This document shows, piece by piece, positions 35,762-45,253 of a DNA stretch of 64,000 nucleotides; positions within the stretch are counted from its first letter, which is position 1; each line of letters opens with the position of its first letter. A program made the position numbers and the translations under genes. The stretch spans positions 1-64,000 of the forward strand of contig CAWIFR010000007.1 of the NCBI GenBank assembly GCA_963835465.1, written 5' to 3'. The notes below the pieces were generated by a model. The model searched no databases, was not told the DNA's origin, and saw only the letters and a program-made list of their open reading frames with translations. Origin of the DNA: Bog-756 sp963835465. GTDB lineage: Bacteria > Actinomycetota > Acidimicrobiia > Acidimicrobiales > RAAP-2.

Positions 35762-36281
35762 GTTGCTGCACCCAGTGCACGGCAGGGGGCGTCGAAGCCG
35801 ATTGGTGCACCGATGCCGCACAGGCCAACTCCTAGCGCAGGGAAACACGCCGGTGCTGACCACCGATGGAAGCGGCTGCGGCCATTGCAGAAAGGCCCAC
35901 CGTCGCATAGTTGGCCTCGTACGTTGGGGCATCAACGGAGAATCGGCCACACCGATGTGACGCCGTAGCAATCACGTTGTGGGCCAGTCAGACTGATGCC
36001 AAGAACTCGAAGGAACCTGTCGAAACTCTGCGAGAACTGACCTTCAGCGGATCGCGCACCACGTCCGGTTCACCGAACAAGATGCCCAGTCCGCCCACCT
36101 TGGCGAATATGTCGGTTCGCAAGACGGGAAGATGTACGCCTTCGGACGTCCCTGAGTGACGACCACCCTGGGCTCGACCCAGCCCTCCGATGGTAACCCG
36201 GTGACCGATGGCGTCCGCCGGACGAAAGAGGCGGCCCATAACCGTGGGCGCCGCTTCCACGATCCGCGGGTTCGCCATGCA
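35762..36281 (+). other. Gene-free stretch
   Basis: Short frames on both strands overlap one another without domains or ribosome sites. No terminator with a T run is evident between the two convergent genes. Confidence 0.4.
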
Positions 36282-37292
36282 TCAGAAGGCCTCGCCCAAC
36301 ACCTCAGCCGCTGCCGATTCACGGAGCCTGGCCTTGGCTCCTTCTGAGGCCCCAACGGCATCCAACGCCAGGAGCGCCGCCCCCAGGGCCGGGGGCGCCT
36401 CGAGCCGGCAGAACCGGGACCTGGGCACCACAGTGCGCACGGTGGCCTCAATACGCCTTCTGAACCCCTGGTAGGCACTGTCGAACAGTCCACCGCCGAA
36501 TACCACCTCGACCTCGGCTCGCTGTAGGTCAAGGCGTGTGGCAGCGGCCGTGATCATGGCTGAAGCCTCGTCAGCCAGATACGCGACCGCCCCCGAGGCC
36601 ACCCGGTCCCCGGCAGCGGCCGCATCCATGCAAACTCGGGCCAGTTCGAGCAGGCGCCCGTAGCCCAGTTCACCCGAGTAGACCCCGGCCAGGACCGACT
36701 CCACGTCAGCCCGATCGAAGTGGGAGGGGACCAGCTCCGCAAGGACCGTCGATTCACCCCGCCCGTCCCGAGAGCGAAGAGCGAGGCCCAGCGCCCGGAC
36801 ACCCAGCCACGATCCCCCGGCGGCCAGGTCACCGGAGAGCTCTCCAAGAGAGGGAAAACGGACAATCGAGCCGTCTGGTCCTCGGCCGACGCAGTTGAGG
36901 CCACTCCCACAGACCACGGCCACCCCCCATCCGGAGCGGGCACCGGCCCGGAGCACAGCCATTGAATCGTTGACGACGATCGGCGACGTAGCCCAATTGC
37001 GCGACCACACCGCAGGCAACAGACGCTCCTCGTCGACCGGGAGATCCAAGCCGGCCAGGCAGAACACAGCGGTGCTGGCTATGGGCCGGGAAAGGTCGCT
37101 TAGCCCGGCGTCCCGGGCCGCGGCCATGATCGCAGCATCGAGCGCCCCCATGGCCCCCTCCAGACCCGAGAACTGATGGTTGGAGCCTTCACCACGAGCG
37201 ATCCCGAGCGTCGTTCCGTCCTTGTTCAGCAGCCACACGTCTGTTTTCGATGCTCCCCCGTCGACCGCCAGCAACAGATCGGTATAGCTCAT
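36282..37292 (-). CDS. N-acetylglucosamine kinase-type ATPase (BadF/BadG/BcrA/BcrD fold)
   Basis: 336 residues of the ASKHA fold. The phosphate-1 loop is LLAVDGGASKTDVWLL (residues 6-21). IVVNDSMAVLRAG supplies the catalytic aspartate region. The phosphate-2 loop is VAVVCGSGLNCVG, and the adenosine motif is VEVVFGGGLFDSAY. Bacterial members phosphorylate N-acetylglucosamine or related aminosugars. It is divergent from the GH4 glycosidase (57 nt apart), suggesting a shared control region and a joint role in salvage of cell-wall or chitin-type sugars. Confidence 0.88.
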   Translation of the reverse strand: MSYTDLLLAVDGGASKTDVWLLNKDGTTLGIARGEGSNHQFSGLEGAMGALDAAIMAAARDAGLSDLSRPIASTAVFCLAGLDLPVDEERLLPAVWSRNWATSPIVVNDSMAVLRAGARSGWGVAVVCGSGLNCVGRGPDGSIVRFPSLGELSGDLAAGGSWLGVRALGLALRSRDGRGESTVLAELVPSHFDRADVESVLAGVYSGELGYGRLLELARVCMDAAAAGDRVASGAVAYLADEASAMITAAATRLDLQRAEVEVVFGGGLFDSAYQGFRRRIEATVRTVVPRSRFCRLEAPPALGAALLALDAVGASEGAKARLRESAAAEVLGEAF

Positions 37293-37349
37293 CGGTTACC
37301 TCTCGTCGGTCTCTCGCACCGGTCCACGGAAGGATGTTACGTTCAGCGC

Positions 37350-38633
37350 GTGGGAACCAAGGTGGCCGTGGTCGGTGGAGGCAGCACCTACACGCCCGAG
37401 CTGGTGGATAGCTTGTGCGACCACGAGGACCGTATGGTGGTCGATGAGCTGGTGCTCCTCGACCCCGACCATGAGCGACTGGAAGTGGTCGGCGGCTTGG
37501 CCGAACGCATGCTCAGGCGCCGGGGGTGGAATGGCGAATTGGTCACTACCGACGACCGGCAGCGGGCCATCGACGGAGCGGACTTTGTCATCGTGCAGCT
37601 ACGGGTGGGTGGACAGACCGCTCGGCACTCCGATGAGACGCTTCCGGTCGGATTCGGCTGCCTCGGGCAGGAGACCACCGGTCCGGGGGGCTTAGCCAAA
37701 GCCCTTCGGACCGTTCCGCTGGTCCTAGAGATCGCCGAGGAGACGGCCGAGCGGGGGGCGCCGGGAGCCTGGCTGGTCGATTTCACCAATCCGGTCGGCA
37801 TCGTCACCCAGGCACTGGCCGACGAAGGCCACCAGGCCCTGGGGCTATGCAATGTCGCCATCCACGTCCAGCGCCGCATCGGCCACTATCTGGAGGTCGA
37901 TCCGGACCTGGTCACCATCGAGCACGTCGGTCTCAACCATCTCACGTGGGTCCGGTCAGCCCAGGTCGGGGGCGTCGACCGGTTGCCCGAACTCATCGAG
38001 CGGTTCAGTCCCGAACTCGAGTTGGAGAGCGGTGTCCCCGCCGGGCTCCTCCGACTCCTCGGGGCACTCCCGTCCTACTACCTTCACTACTACTACTGCC
38101 TCGACCATGATCTGGCCGAACAGTCGGCTCCGGGCTGGCGGTCCCGCGCCGAGGTGGTAGCCGAACTCGAGAAGGAGCTCCTGGCCCAGTACCGCGACGA
38201 GTCGCTCGACACCAAACCGAACAAGCTCTCCTACCGGGGTGGGGCCTTCTACTCCGAAGCCGCCGTGCGGCTCATCGCCTCACTGCACGCAGGTACGGGG
38301 GACGTGCAGGTGGTCGATGTGCGCAACAACGGCAGCGTCGCCTGCCTTCCCGACGACGCCGTCGTCGAAGTCCCCTGTCTCGTCGACCGGGACGGCGCCC
38401 ACCCGCTCGAGCAGCGGGACCTTCCTCCGGACATGGCCGGGTTGGTGGCCCACTGCAAGGCCTATGAGCGCCTCGCCGTCGAGGCCTCCTTGAACGGGAG
38501 TCGAGAAACGATGATTCGGGCCCTCGTGGCGAACCCGCTGGTCGGCCAGTATCCGCTGGCCGAGCGTCTGGCCGACACCCTGCTGCACGCCAACCGACGC
38601 TTCCTGCCCCGGTTCTTCCCCGAGGACCATTAG
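37350..38633 (+). CDS. Glycoside hydrolase family 4 (6-phospho-beta-glucosidase type)
   Basis: 427 residues from a GTG at 37350, directly before the family start TKVAVVGGGSTYTPEL, the NAD-binding loop. GQETTGPGGLAKALRTVPL and DFTNPVGIVTQAL follow. The Mn-binding cysteine is C167 (LGLCNVAIH), and the catalytic region holds H197 (GLNHLTW). GH4 enzymes cleave phosphorylated glycosides by an NAD- and Mn-dependent redox-elimination mechanism. The usual upstream phosphotransferase is not visible here, so the phosphorylated substrate may come from the divergent kinase (inference). Confidence 0.92.
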   Translation: MGTKVAVVGGGSTYTPELVDSLCDHEDRMVVDELVLLDPDHERLEVVGGLAERMLRRRGWNGELVTTDDRQRAIDGADFVIVQLRVGGQTARHSDETLPVGFGCLGQETTGPGGLAKALRTVPLVLEIAEETAERGAPGAWLVDFTNPVGIVTQALADEGHQALGLCNVAIHVQRRIGHYLEVDPDLVTIEHVGLNHLTWVRSAQVGGVDRLPELIERFSPELELESGVPAGLLRLLGALPSYYLHYYYCLDHDLAEQSAPGWRSRAEVVAELEKELLAQYRDESLDTKPNKLSYRGGAFYSEAAVRLIASLHAGTGDVQVVDVRNNGSVACLPDDAVVEVPCLVDRDGAHPLEQRDLPPDMAGLVAHCKAYERLAVEASLNGSRETMIRALVANPLVGQYPLAERLADTLLHANRRFLPRFFPEDH

Positions 38634-38978
38634 CGCTCGGGGCCGTACCGGGATCGGACTCCGCCCCTGACGAGCGCCAGATTTTCGCGCTCTCTGACAC
38701 TGGATCGACACCGGCAGTGACCTCCCTGGCCGCGAGGCCTCAGACGTGCCACCATCGGTGCTGTTCTGGTGGTTCCCATTGCGGTTCAAGCGGTCTGCTT
38801 TCGGCTCTCTGATCGCCAGACGGCGGCAACAGTTGGAGTGCACGGGTAGTTGGCGGGTAGGTAGGGCGCAGACCCACCTGCGCTCCCTGTCCGGCGCTCT
38901 CGACGCTGGTGGCTGGGGAGTGCTGGCTGGCCATCCTGGGCGTTGCGGGCGGTACGAGGAGAAAGAGGAGGAGTGGCC
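38634..38978 (+). other. Gene-free stretch
   Basis: No coding support. A good ribosome site (AGAGGAGGAG, 38964-38973) at its end belongs to the next gene. Confidence 0.4.
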
Positions 38979-39644
38979 GTGGCTGAGCAACCGAGTGGAG
39001 ACGAGTCCTTCTGGCGCTGGTCAATCGTCATCGCCGGTCTGGTGGCAGTGGGCGCCATCAGCGCAATCCTTTTCGTCGGCAAGAGCACCGGTGCCAACTC
39101 GTCGGCGACCGCCACCACCTCGCCTCTCCAGAACGCGTTGCCCTTCGTGACGGGGTCGGCGCCAGCCAGTTCGCCGGCGGCCAGCACCCCAGGGAGCCCA
39201 AATACCACGACCACTACACCCAATCCCTTGGCCTCCGCCTTCCCCTTCCTTGTGGCTCAGGCCAACAAATCCAAGTCTAAGGGGGGCACTCTGGTCATCT
39301 CCAGCCTCCCTTCCTTTGTGACCTTGCCATTCACCCCAAGCCCCACTTCGGGGTCCACCACGGCGCCCGGTCCGACATCGGGACCGACCACAACGACCAC
39401 GGGCATCACCATCCCGCCGATCACCACCACAACCGTCACCCTGCCGCCCCCGACCACCACCACGACCACCGTGCCGCCGACTACGACCACGACCGTGCCT
39501 CCGACGACGACGACCACGACCACCGTGCCGCCGACTACGACCACGACCGTGCCTCCGACGACTACCAGCACGCCGACGACGGTGGTTACTGGTGCCATTG
39601 TCGGCGTGCTGGGCAATACGGTGGGCGCCCTCCTCGGGCAGTAG
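38979..39644 (+). CDS. Membrane-anchored Thr/Pro-rich surface protein
   Basis: About 221 residues from a GTG at 38979, placed 5-6 nt after AGGAGG; a second GTG six bases earlier overlaps that site. A single membrane helix (about residues 15-35, WSIVIAGLVAVGAISAILFV) is followed by a Ser/Thr/Pro-rich exported part. The last third consists of T-T-T-T-V-P-P units and a hydrophobic C-terminus (IVGVLGNTVGALLG). Such low-complexity stretches are usually cell-wall-spanning or O-glycosylated. No catalytic domain. Signal-anchor topology is inferred. Confidence 0.75.
   Translation: MAEQPSGDESFWRWSIVIAGLVAVGAISAILFVGKSTGANSSATATTSPLQNALPFVTGSAPASSPAASTPGSPNTTTTTPNPLASAFPFLVAQANKSKSKGGTLVISSLPSFVTLPFTPSPTSGSTTAPGPTSGPTTTTTGITIPPITTTTVTLPPPTTTTTTVPPTTTTTVPPTTTTTTTVPPTTTTTVPPTTTSTPTTVVTGAIVGVLGNTVGALLGQ
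39451..39570 (+). repeat. Tandem repeat inside the Thr/Pro-rich gene (unit about 57 bp)
   Basis: Two almost identical copies of a unit reading ACCACCGTGCCGCCGACTAC and then ACCACGACCGTGCCTCCGAC lie head to tail, encoding TTTVPPTTTTTVPPTTT. Length variation between strains is likely by slippage. Confidence 0.8.
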
Positions 39645-39901
39645 TCCAGGGGATCGCCGGTGGCATCGAGCGCGAACCGCGGAGTTGCGCTCACGGAGTG
39701 GTTCTCGCAACCGCCAGTTGCAGGGCCCACGACCAGGGACAACGGCTGACTTCACGTACCTCCGTGGGTCGGGCGGTCAGTGCGGCCCGGTGCAGCGAGA
39801 CCCAAGCCAGGTGCCGCCAGATGGTTGCCCAGGTTGCCTGGTCCATCGTGGAGCGGGCCAGATGAAGTCAACTCGAGACCGAGATCTGACAAGATCACCG
39901 C

Positions 39902-40186
39902 GTGGGAATTCGTAATCAGCCCCTGAGGATCGTCGTTGTGGTCGGTCTGTGGGCCATGTGGGTGCTGTGGACCATCAACCGATTCACCAGCACCGTGATC
40001 ACCTCGATTCCTTCGACGACGACCTGCCCGAGCTACCAGGGATGCACCGCGGCGGCCTCCGTCGCCGTCAACCGGCAGTTCAGTTGGAGTTGGTGGCACT
40101 TCGTGTTTACGATCGTCGGAGCCGCACTCCTAGTCGCGGCCTCGGTCATGATTCTGCGCACACCGCGGACCGTCGACGAGATCTGA
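39902..40186 (+). CDS. Small two-helix membrane protein
   Basis: 94 residues from a GTG at 39902. The first helix is LRIVVVVGLWAMWVLW, then an external loop with two cysteines (TTTCPSYQGCTAA), then a second helix WHFVFTIVGAALLVAASVMIL and a short basic tail. The cysteine pair could form a disulfide outside the membrane. No known family. Confidence 0.6.
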   Translation: MGIRNQPLRIVVVVGLWAMWVLWTINRFTSTVITSIPSTTTCPSYQGCTAAASVAVNRQFSWSWWHFVFTIVGAALLVAASVMILRTPRTVDEI

Positions 40187-40927
40187 GTCTGGCTGCCTGA
40201 AGGTCACGACACACACCGAGACTGGCGTCGTTATGCCACCTCCGCCCTCATACGCACTCGGGACAGTCGTGCTCGGTTCAACCTTGACACGTGGGGTCGG
40301 CGACCGCATCCTGCCGCGGGAGGCATGGCTCGAGGCGCCAAGACGGTCTGACACTCCGCATAATGGTGGACCAGCGTGGCCGTGCGGATCAGTCGCCTAC
40401 GGCCCGAATCCGCTCGCAAGCCATGACCGGCTGGCGCCGTACGAAGAAGTTGGCGGAGCGGTCCGTGGCCGAGCGGGCCATGTCCGGCCGAGAGGCCCGA
40501 CGTCACCGTGCCGTCCGTGTCATCGGGCGACTCTCCGCGACAGAGCGCTGCCTCAATGGGAATATGCAGATTGCGAGGGATCTTCTGTGGGACAAGCGGC
40601 CGAATTCTGGCCGGTCGGTCCACACGGTGGAGAGACGGGAACCCGCTGGCGCCCCGCAACGAAAGGGTTGGGCCCGGAGCTCGGACGGCGGTTCCTCGCC
40701 CCGTTGGCCCAACGGGGAAGAAGGTAACCACCCAATCTGAGATTGGCCTGAGAATCGCCCGGATTAGTTGCTCACCTAGGCATCGTCACCAAAACGCAAC
40801 GCTGCGGGGTGCCCTAACCCTGCCGAAGCGGCGATACTTGGACCATGGGCCGCACGGGCAACTCAAGAGGCGCGACCTAGATGACCCCGTTAATCATGGC
40901 GCCACAGCTACAGCTACACACCATCGA
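40187..40927 (+). other. Long gene-free stretch upstream of the ATP-grasp gene
   Basis: Several overlapping frames on both strands (for example 40233-40727 plus and 40231-40731 minus) have biased composition and no domain. None has a convincing ribosome site. Possibly a decayed gene or a long leader; nothing definite is seen. Confidence 0.4.
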
Positions 40928-42214
40928 GTGACGAACGACGCCCCTGAGCGGCTCATCATCTCCTACGAGGCGACGACCCCATCGGTGTTCTCGTTGCGAG
41001 ACGCCACGCGCGGACTGTGCGAGATCATTTGGATGATCGACCTCTCCGAGCCACAAATGGCCAACTCGGCCCGGCTACTTTCACGGGTCGGACAGGTGGT
41101 GGACATCGCCGGCCTCACCGATGAGCAGACGGTAGAGGCGCTCGCTGCATCTGAACCCACGGGGATCGTGGCCTTGAACGACCGTCGCATGACGAGACTG
41201 GCGATGGTGGCCGAGAGCTTGCACCTTCGGTTTCACTCCCCCGAGGTAGCGGCGCGCCTATCGGACAAGCTGCTCCAGCGCCGAGCCATGCAAGTAGCCG
41301 GGATTCCGGGTCCGCCGTTCTGGGAGGTGCCCGCCAGGCTCTCAAACCAGGAGGCCGCGCGGCTGGCACAGGCGGTTTCGCTACCCGGGGTCCTGAAGCC
41401 CCGTTCCGGTGACGGAAGCCGGAACGTTCACCATGTACACACCGCCGAACAGTTCGTCGAACTGGTGACTGCTTCCCGTGCCGACCGCCGCGAACAGGAC
41501 GGCTGGATCCTCGAGGGCTTCTTGGGCGGCCCTTCGCGACCGGTCTCCCGCTTTGCCGACGTGGTCTCGGTGGAGACCTTTGTCCGGGACGAGTCGATCG
41601 AACACCTGGCGGTCACCGGTCGATTTCCCTTCGCCGAGCCATTCCGCGAGACCGGCAGCGTGCTACCGAGTGACGTCTCCCGTGCCGACGCCCAGGCAGC
41701 CTGCGAGCTGGCCGCAGCTGCCGTCACCGCCCTGGGCATCAGCAACGGCTGCCAGCACACTGAACTCAAGTTCACGCCGGAGGGTCCGGCCGTGGTGGAG
41801 GTCAATGGGCGGGTCGGTGGAGGGGTACCCGAACTCATGGTCCTGGCCGGCGGAACCGTTTCCCTCTACGGGGTGGCGATGGAGCTGGCCCTCGGCCGTG
41901 CTCCATCGGTGCAGCTCCCCCTTTCCTTTCCCCGGGTCGCGTTCCGGCGCATCGCCACACCCCCCGTGAACGCCCACCGGGTCACCGCGATGGCCGGACA
42001 CCAACTGCTGCAGGGGATTCCTGGCGTGGACGAGATCACCATCAATCGGCTACCCGGCGACATTGTCGATTGGCGCCTCGGGCTCGGTGAGTTCATCTAC
42101 AGCGCCTTCGGTTCAGCCGACGACTACGACCAGGTCGAGCAGCGTTGTGCGCTGATCGACCGGACGGTGCAGGTCGACTATGAGACCGTGGCGTGCGCTC
42201 GCTCGGGTCGCTAG
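40928..42214 (+). CDS. ATP-grasp carboxylate-amine ligase-like protein
   Basis: About 428 residues from a GTG at 40928 (TNDAPERLIISYEA); the open frame extends further up without family features. After an N-terminal Rossmann-like part (VGQVVDIAGLTDE, GIVALNDRRMTRLA), the ATP-grasp core has ARLSDKLLQRRAMQVAGIP, the lysine strand LPGVLKPRSGDGSRNVHHV, DGWILEGFLGG and the metal-binding end AVVEVNGRVGGGVPELM. These enzymes join a carboxylate to an amine or thiol through an acyl phosphate. The substrate is unknown; no companion biosynthetic gene is adjacent. Confidence 0.82.
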   Translation: MTNDAPERLIISYEATTPSVFSLRDATRGLCEIIWMIDLSEPQMANSARLLSRVGQVVDIAGLTDEQTVEALAASEPTGIVALNDRRMTRLAMVAESLHLRFHSPEVAARLSDKLLQRRAMQVAGIPGPPFWEVPARLSNQEAARLAQAVSLPGVLKPRSGDGSRNVHHVHTAEQFVELVTASRADRREQDGWILEGFLGGPSRPVSRFADVVSVETFVRDESIEHLAVTGRFPFAEPFRETGSVLPSDVSRADAQAACELAAAAVTALGISNGCQHTELKFTPEGPAVVEVNGRVGGGVPELMVLAGGTVSLYGVAMELALGRAPSVQLPLSFPRVAFRRIATPPVNAHRVTAMAGHQLLQGIPGVDEITINRLPGDIVDWRLGLGEFIYSAFGSADDYDQVEQRCALIDRTVQVDYETVACARSGR

Positions 42215-42328
42215 GTCCACCGCCTGACGACAGGGATCCGGACCGGTAACCTCGGAGATCGGAACGCCCGCTGGTGCGGCATCGGTGGACTGCGGCTACC
42301 CACCCGTCCTAGGCGATCAGGAGACGAC

Positions 42329-42847
42329 ATGCCTACGATCGATGAGTTGGCGGACGAGGTGGCGACATTGCGCCGCCGGTTGGAGTCAGCGGAGTCGGTG
42401 CTGCAGCTCTATGACTTGAAGGCGCGCTACGGCGAGCTCGTCGACCAGCGTTTCTCGGGCGGACGGTTGGTCGATCCCGAGTCCCTCGGCTCCGTGGCCC
42501 GGGCCGCCGCCGAACTGTTCACTTCCGACGGGGTCTGGGACGGAGGCCCCGGACTTGGGCGGCACGAAGGGCGCGTGGCCATTGCCGCCCGGCTGGCCGA
42601 GCCCACACTGGATTTCGCACGGCACCTCTTTGCGAAGCCCCGTATCGAGGTCGATGGTGACGAGGCACAGGGGCGTTGGGACCTTCTCAGTCCCTGCCGA
42701 CGGCCGGACGGATCGTCTTGGTGGATGTGCGGGTTCGAGGAGGATGCATACGCCCGCGTGGACGGCGTCTGGCTCCACCGGTCCATGAAGCTCACTACGG
42801 TCTTCATGGCCCGCGTTGAGCCCGGATGGGAACAGATCCTGGCCTGA
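42329..42847 (+). CDS. SnoaL-like (NTF2-fold) protein
   Basis: 172 residues. The N-terminal helix has heptads (IDELADEVATLRRRLESAES), then LQLYDLKARYGELVDQRF, the usual opening of SnoaL_4-type proteins. ELFTSDGVWDGGPGLGRHEG, ARHLFAKPRIEVDGDEAQG and a C-terminal VDGVWLHRSMKLTTVF complete the cone-shaped fold. Members include hydratases, isomerases and non-catalytic binders. ATG at 42329; a GGAG lies 8 nt before it. Confidence 0.8.
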   Translation: MPTIDELADEVATLRRRLESAESVLQLYDLKARYGELVDQRFSGGRLVDPESLGSVARAAAELFTSDGVWDGGPGLGRHEGRVAIAARLAEPTLDFARHLFAKPRIEVDGDEAQGRWDLLSPCRRPDGSSWWMCGFEEDAYARVDGVWLHRSMKLTTVFMARVEPGWEQILA

Positions 42848-42963
42848 CGGACAACCGGACGGGGCCGCCCTCGTGCCCGGTTGGGCCGACGGCACTACGA
42901 TGCTCGGTCAGGCCGCGACCATGGCCGCCGGAATCAGGGAGCGAGGGGCGGAATGCCAATCTC

Positions 42964-44691
42964 ATGTCGGGAACAGCCACGGCTTTGACCGTCAGCAGTC
43001 AGCTCTCCGCACTGGACATCGCCCGCCAGGCCACCTTGGTCCCGATCACCGAGGTGGGCCGGGAGATCGGCATACCCGAGGACCTCTTACAGCCCTACGG
43101 CGAGTTCGTGGCCAAGGTCAGGCTCGACGCCATCGAGTTCCTGGCCGACAGGCCCAAGGCCCGATACGTAGTGGTCACTGCGGTCACCCCCACCCCGCTG
43201 GGCGAGGGAAAGACGACCACCACGTTGGGATTGGCCCAGGGCATGCGCCATGTGGGTCGGCGGGCCACTGCGGCCATCCGCCAGTCGTCCATGGGTCCGA
43301 CCTTCGGGATCAAGGGCGGTGCAGCCGGCGGCGGCTACAGCCAGGCGGCTCCCTTCGAGGCGCTCAACCTGCATCTGACCGGTGACATGCACGCAGTCAC
43401 CGCCGCCCACAACACGTTGTCGGCCATGGTGGACAATCATCTCTATCAGGGCAACGAGCTCAACCTCGACCCCTCCACGATCACCTGGCGCCGGGCGTTG
43501 GACGTCAACGACCGGGCGCTCCGCAATGTCGTGGTGGGCCTAGGGAGCCGGGAGGACGGCGTACCCCGTCAAGCCGGGTTCGACATCACGGCGGCCAGCG
43601 AGGTCATGGCCATCTTGGCCCTGTCGACCTCCCTCCAGGACATGCGGCGTCGCCTGGGCCGGATCGTGGTGGGATTCACGCCGGATGGTGCACCGGTCAC
43701 CGCCGAACAGCTGCGGACGGCCGGGGCCATGGCGGTGATCATGCGTGACGCCCTCCAGCCCAACCTGCTCCAGACCTTGGAGAACACCCCCGTGCTGGTC
43801 CACGCCGGACCCTTCGGAAACATCGCCCATGGGAACTCGTCGGTCATCGCCGACCTCATCGGCATCCACACCGGGGACTACCTCATCACCGAGGCCGGGT
43901 TTGGGGCCGACATGGGAGCCGAACGGTTCTTCAACATCAAGTGCCGGGTGTCGGGCCTGGTACCAGACGCCGCCGTCATCGTAACCACGGTGAGGGCCCT
44001 GAAGGCCCATTCGGGCACCCATCGGATCGTGGCCGGACGTCCGCTCCCCGAGGAGCTGTTGCAAGAGAACCCCGAGGAGGTCCACATCGGAGGGGCCAAC
44101 CTGCGCAAACAGATCGAGAACGTCCTCCTGCACGGCGTCACCCCGGTGGTGGCCATCAACGCCTTCCCCGAGGACTTCGAATCCGAGTACGCGGCCATCG
44201 CCGAGATCGCCGAGGCCATGGGTGTGCGTTGGGCGGTCTCCACCCATTTCCGCGACGGGGGTGCGGGAGCCACCGACCTGGCCGAGGCGGTTGCCGCTGC
44301 GGCCGAGGAGCCGAGCCAGTTCCGATTTCTCTACCGGTCCGAGTCCTCCCTTCGACAGAAGATCGAAACCATCGCCACCGAGGTCTACGGCGCTGACGGA
44401 GTGGAGTACCTGCCGGCGGCGGCTCGCGGCCTCGACCTGTTCGAGGCCAACGGGCTGGGTGACTTTCCACTCTGCATCGCCAAGACCCACCTTTCCATCT
44501 CGTCCAATGCCGCGCTGAAGGGGGCTCCGAGGGGGTGGCGCCTCCCTGTCCGCGAGGTCCGGGCCTCGGCCGGGGCCGGTTTCATCTACGCCATCTGCGG
44601 AGACATGCGAACCATGCCCGGCCTGAGCCGACACCCAGCGGCCGAGGAGATCGACCTCGACGAGAACGGCGAGATCGTCGGGCTGTACTGA
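42964..44691 (+). CDS. fhs: Formate--tetrahydrofolate ligase
   Basis: 575 residues from the ATG at 42964. The ATP loop TPTPLGEGKTTTTLGLAQG (about 75-93), RQSSMGPTFGIKGGAAGGG, DMHAVTAAHNTLSAMVDNH, EAGFGADMGAERFFNIKCR and KTHLSISSN are diagnostic. The enzyme makes 10-formyl-THF from formate, THF and ATP, feeding purine and serine synthesis. Length is standard. No other one-carbon genes are adjacent, so a housekeeping rather than acetogenic role is likely. Confidence 0.97.
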   Translation: MSGTATALTVSSQLSALDIARQATLVPITEVGREIGIPEDLLQPYGEFVAKVRLDAIEFLADRPKARYVVVTAVTPTPLGEGKTTTTLGLAQGMRHVGRRATAAIRQSSMGPTFGIKGGAAGGGYSQAAPFEALNLHLTGDMHAVTAAHNTLSAMVDNHLYQGNELNLDPSTITWRRALDVNDRALRNVVVGLGSREDGVPRQAGFDITAASEVMAILALSTSLQDMRRRLGRIVVGFTPDGAPVTAEQLRTAGAMAVIMRDALQPNLLQTLENTPVLVHAGPFGNIAHGNSSVIADLIGIHTGDYLITEAGFGADMGAERFFNIKCRVSGLVPDAAVIVTTVRALKAHSGTHRIVAGRPLPEELLQENPEEVHIGGANLRKQIENVLLHGVTPVVAINAFPEDFESEYAAIAEIAEAMGVRWAVSTHFRDGGAGATDLAEAVAAAAEEPSQFRFLYRSESSLRQKIETIATEVYGADGVEYLPAAARGLDLFEANGLGDFPLCIAKTHLSISSNAALKGAPRGWRLPVREVRASAGAGFIYAICGDMRTMPGLSRHPAAEEIDLDENGEIVGLY

Positions 44692-44790
44692 TCCACCATT
44701 CGTTCGTTGGGGTCCTCCAGCGGGAGCGGCCGGCCCAGCGTCGAAGAGCCAAGCGGTTTTGGCTGGTACCGTCCGCCGGTCGGGCGCCCG

Positions 44791-45253
44791 ATGCTGAAAA
44801 CCCTCGTCACCGCCCTGTCCGCGCTCACCCTGGCGCTCGTCCTCGCCGCCATCGGACCTGACGTCCCCCGAGCTGACGCCGCGGGCACTCCAACGACGGA
44901 CTCCTCGGCCGTCCGCCACCGGGAGCCGCCATGACAGCTGCGGCCACTGCGACGTCGTCGCTCCGGAGTGCATTCACGATGGCCTTCCACCGCTCCACCC
45001 CCACGTCCAGGTCGAGCACCCTGAGCTGACCACCCAGACCGCATCGATCACCTGCCGTACGCCGCCGATTCCCTCGGACGAACCGCCCGATGACCTGCTT
45101 GGCAGGCCTGACCGCGACCCGCGGACGACTGACGAACAGCCGAGGAACGCGCTGCGGGCCAGGGAGGGCGATCGGCGACCGGCCAGGCCGCCCGTCCTCG
45201 ATCTCGCCTGGGACGACCCAATGCTCGCCCGGGCTACGTCGGGAGGCCGGTGA
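44791..45253 (+). CDS. Secreted protein candidate, apparently frameshifted
   Basis: The ATG at 44791 gives a textbook signal peptide (MLKTLVTALSALTLALVLAA, then a PRADAAG cleavage-like site), but the frame stops at 44931-44933. A different frame stays open from about 44936 to the TGA at 45251 (SCGHCDVVAPECIHDGLPP, ITCRTPPIPSDEPP), rich in Pro/Asp with several cysteines. A one-base shift would join them into a secreted protein of about 150 residues. No family recognised; the second half is uncertain. Confidence 0.4.

Noticed and set aside
39451..39570. Short-period repeats as a non-coding satellite
   Set aside because: They are in frame within a protein with a membrane anchor and encode Thr/Pro runs.
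40231..40731. Overlapping frames on both strands as a possible gene
   Set aside because: No domain, no ribosome site, and several equally long alternatives in the same place.
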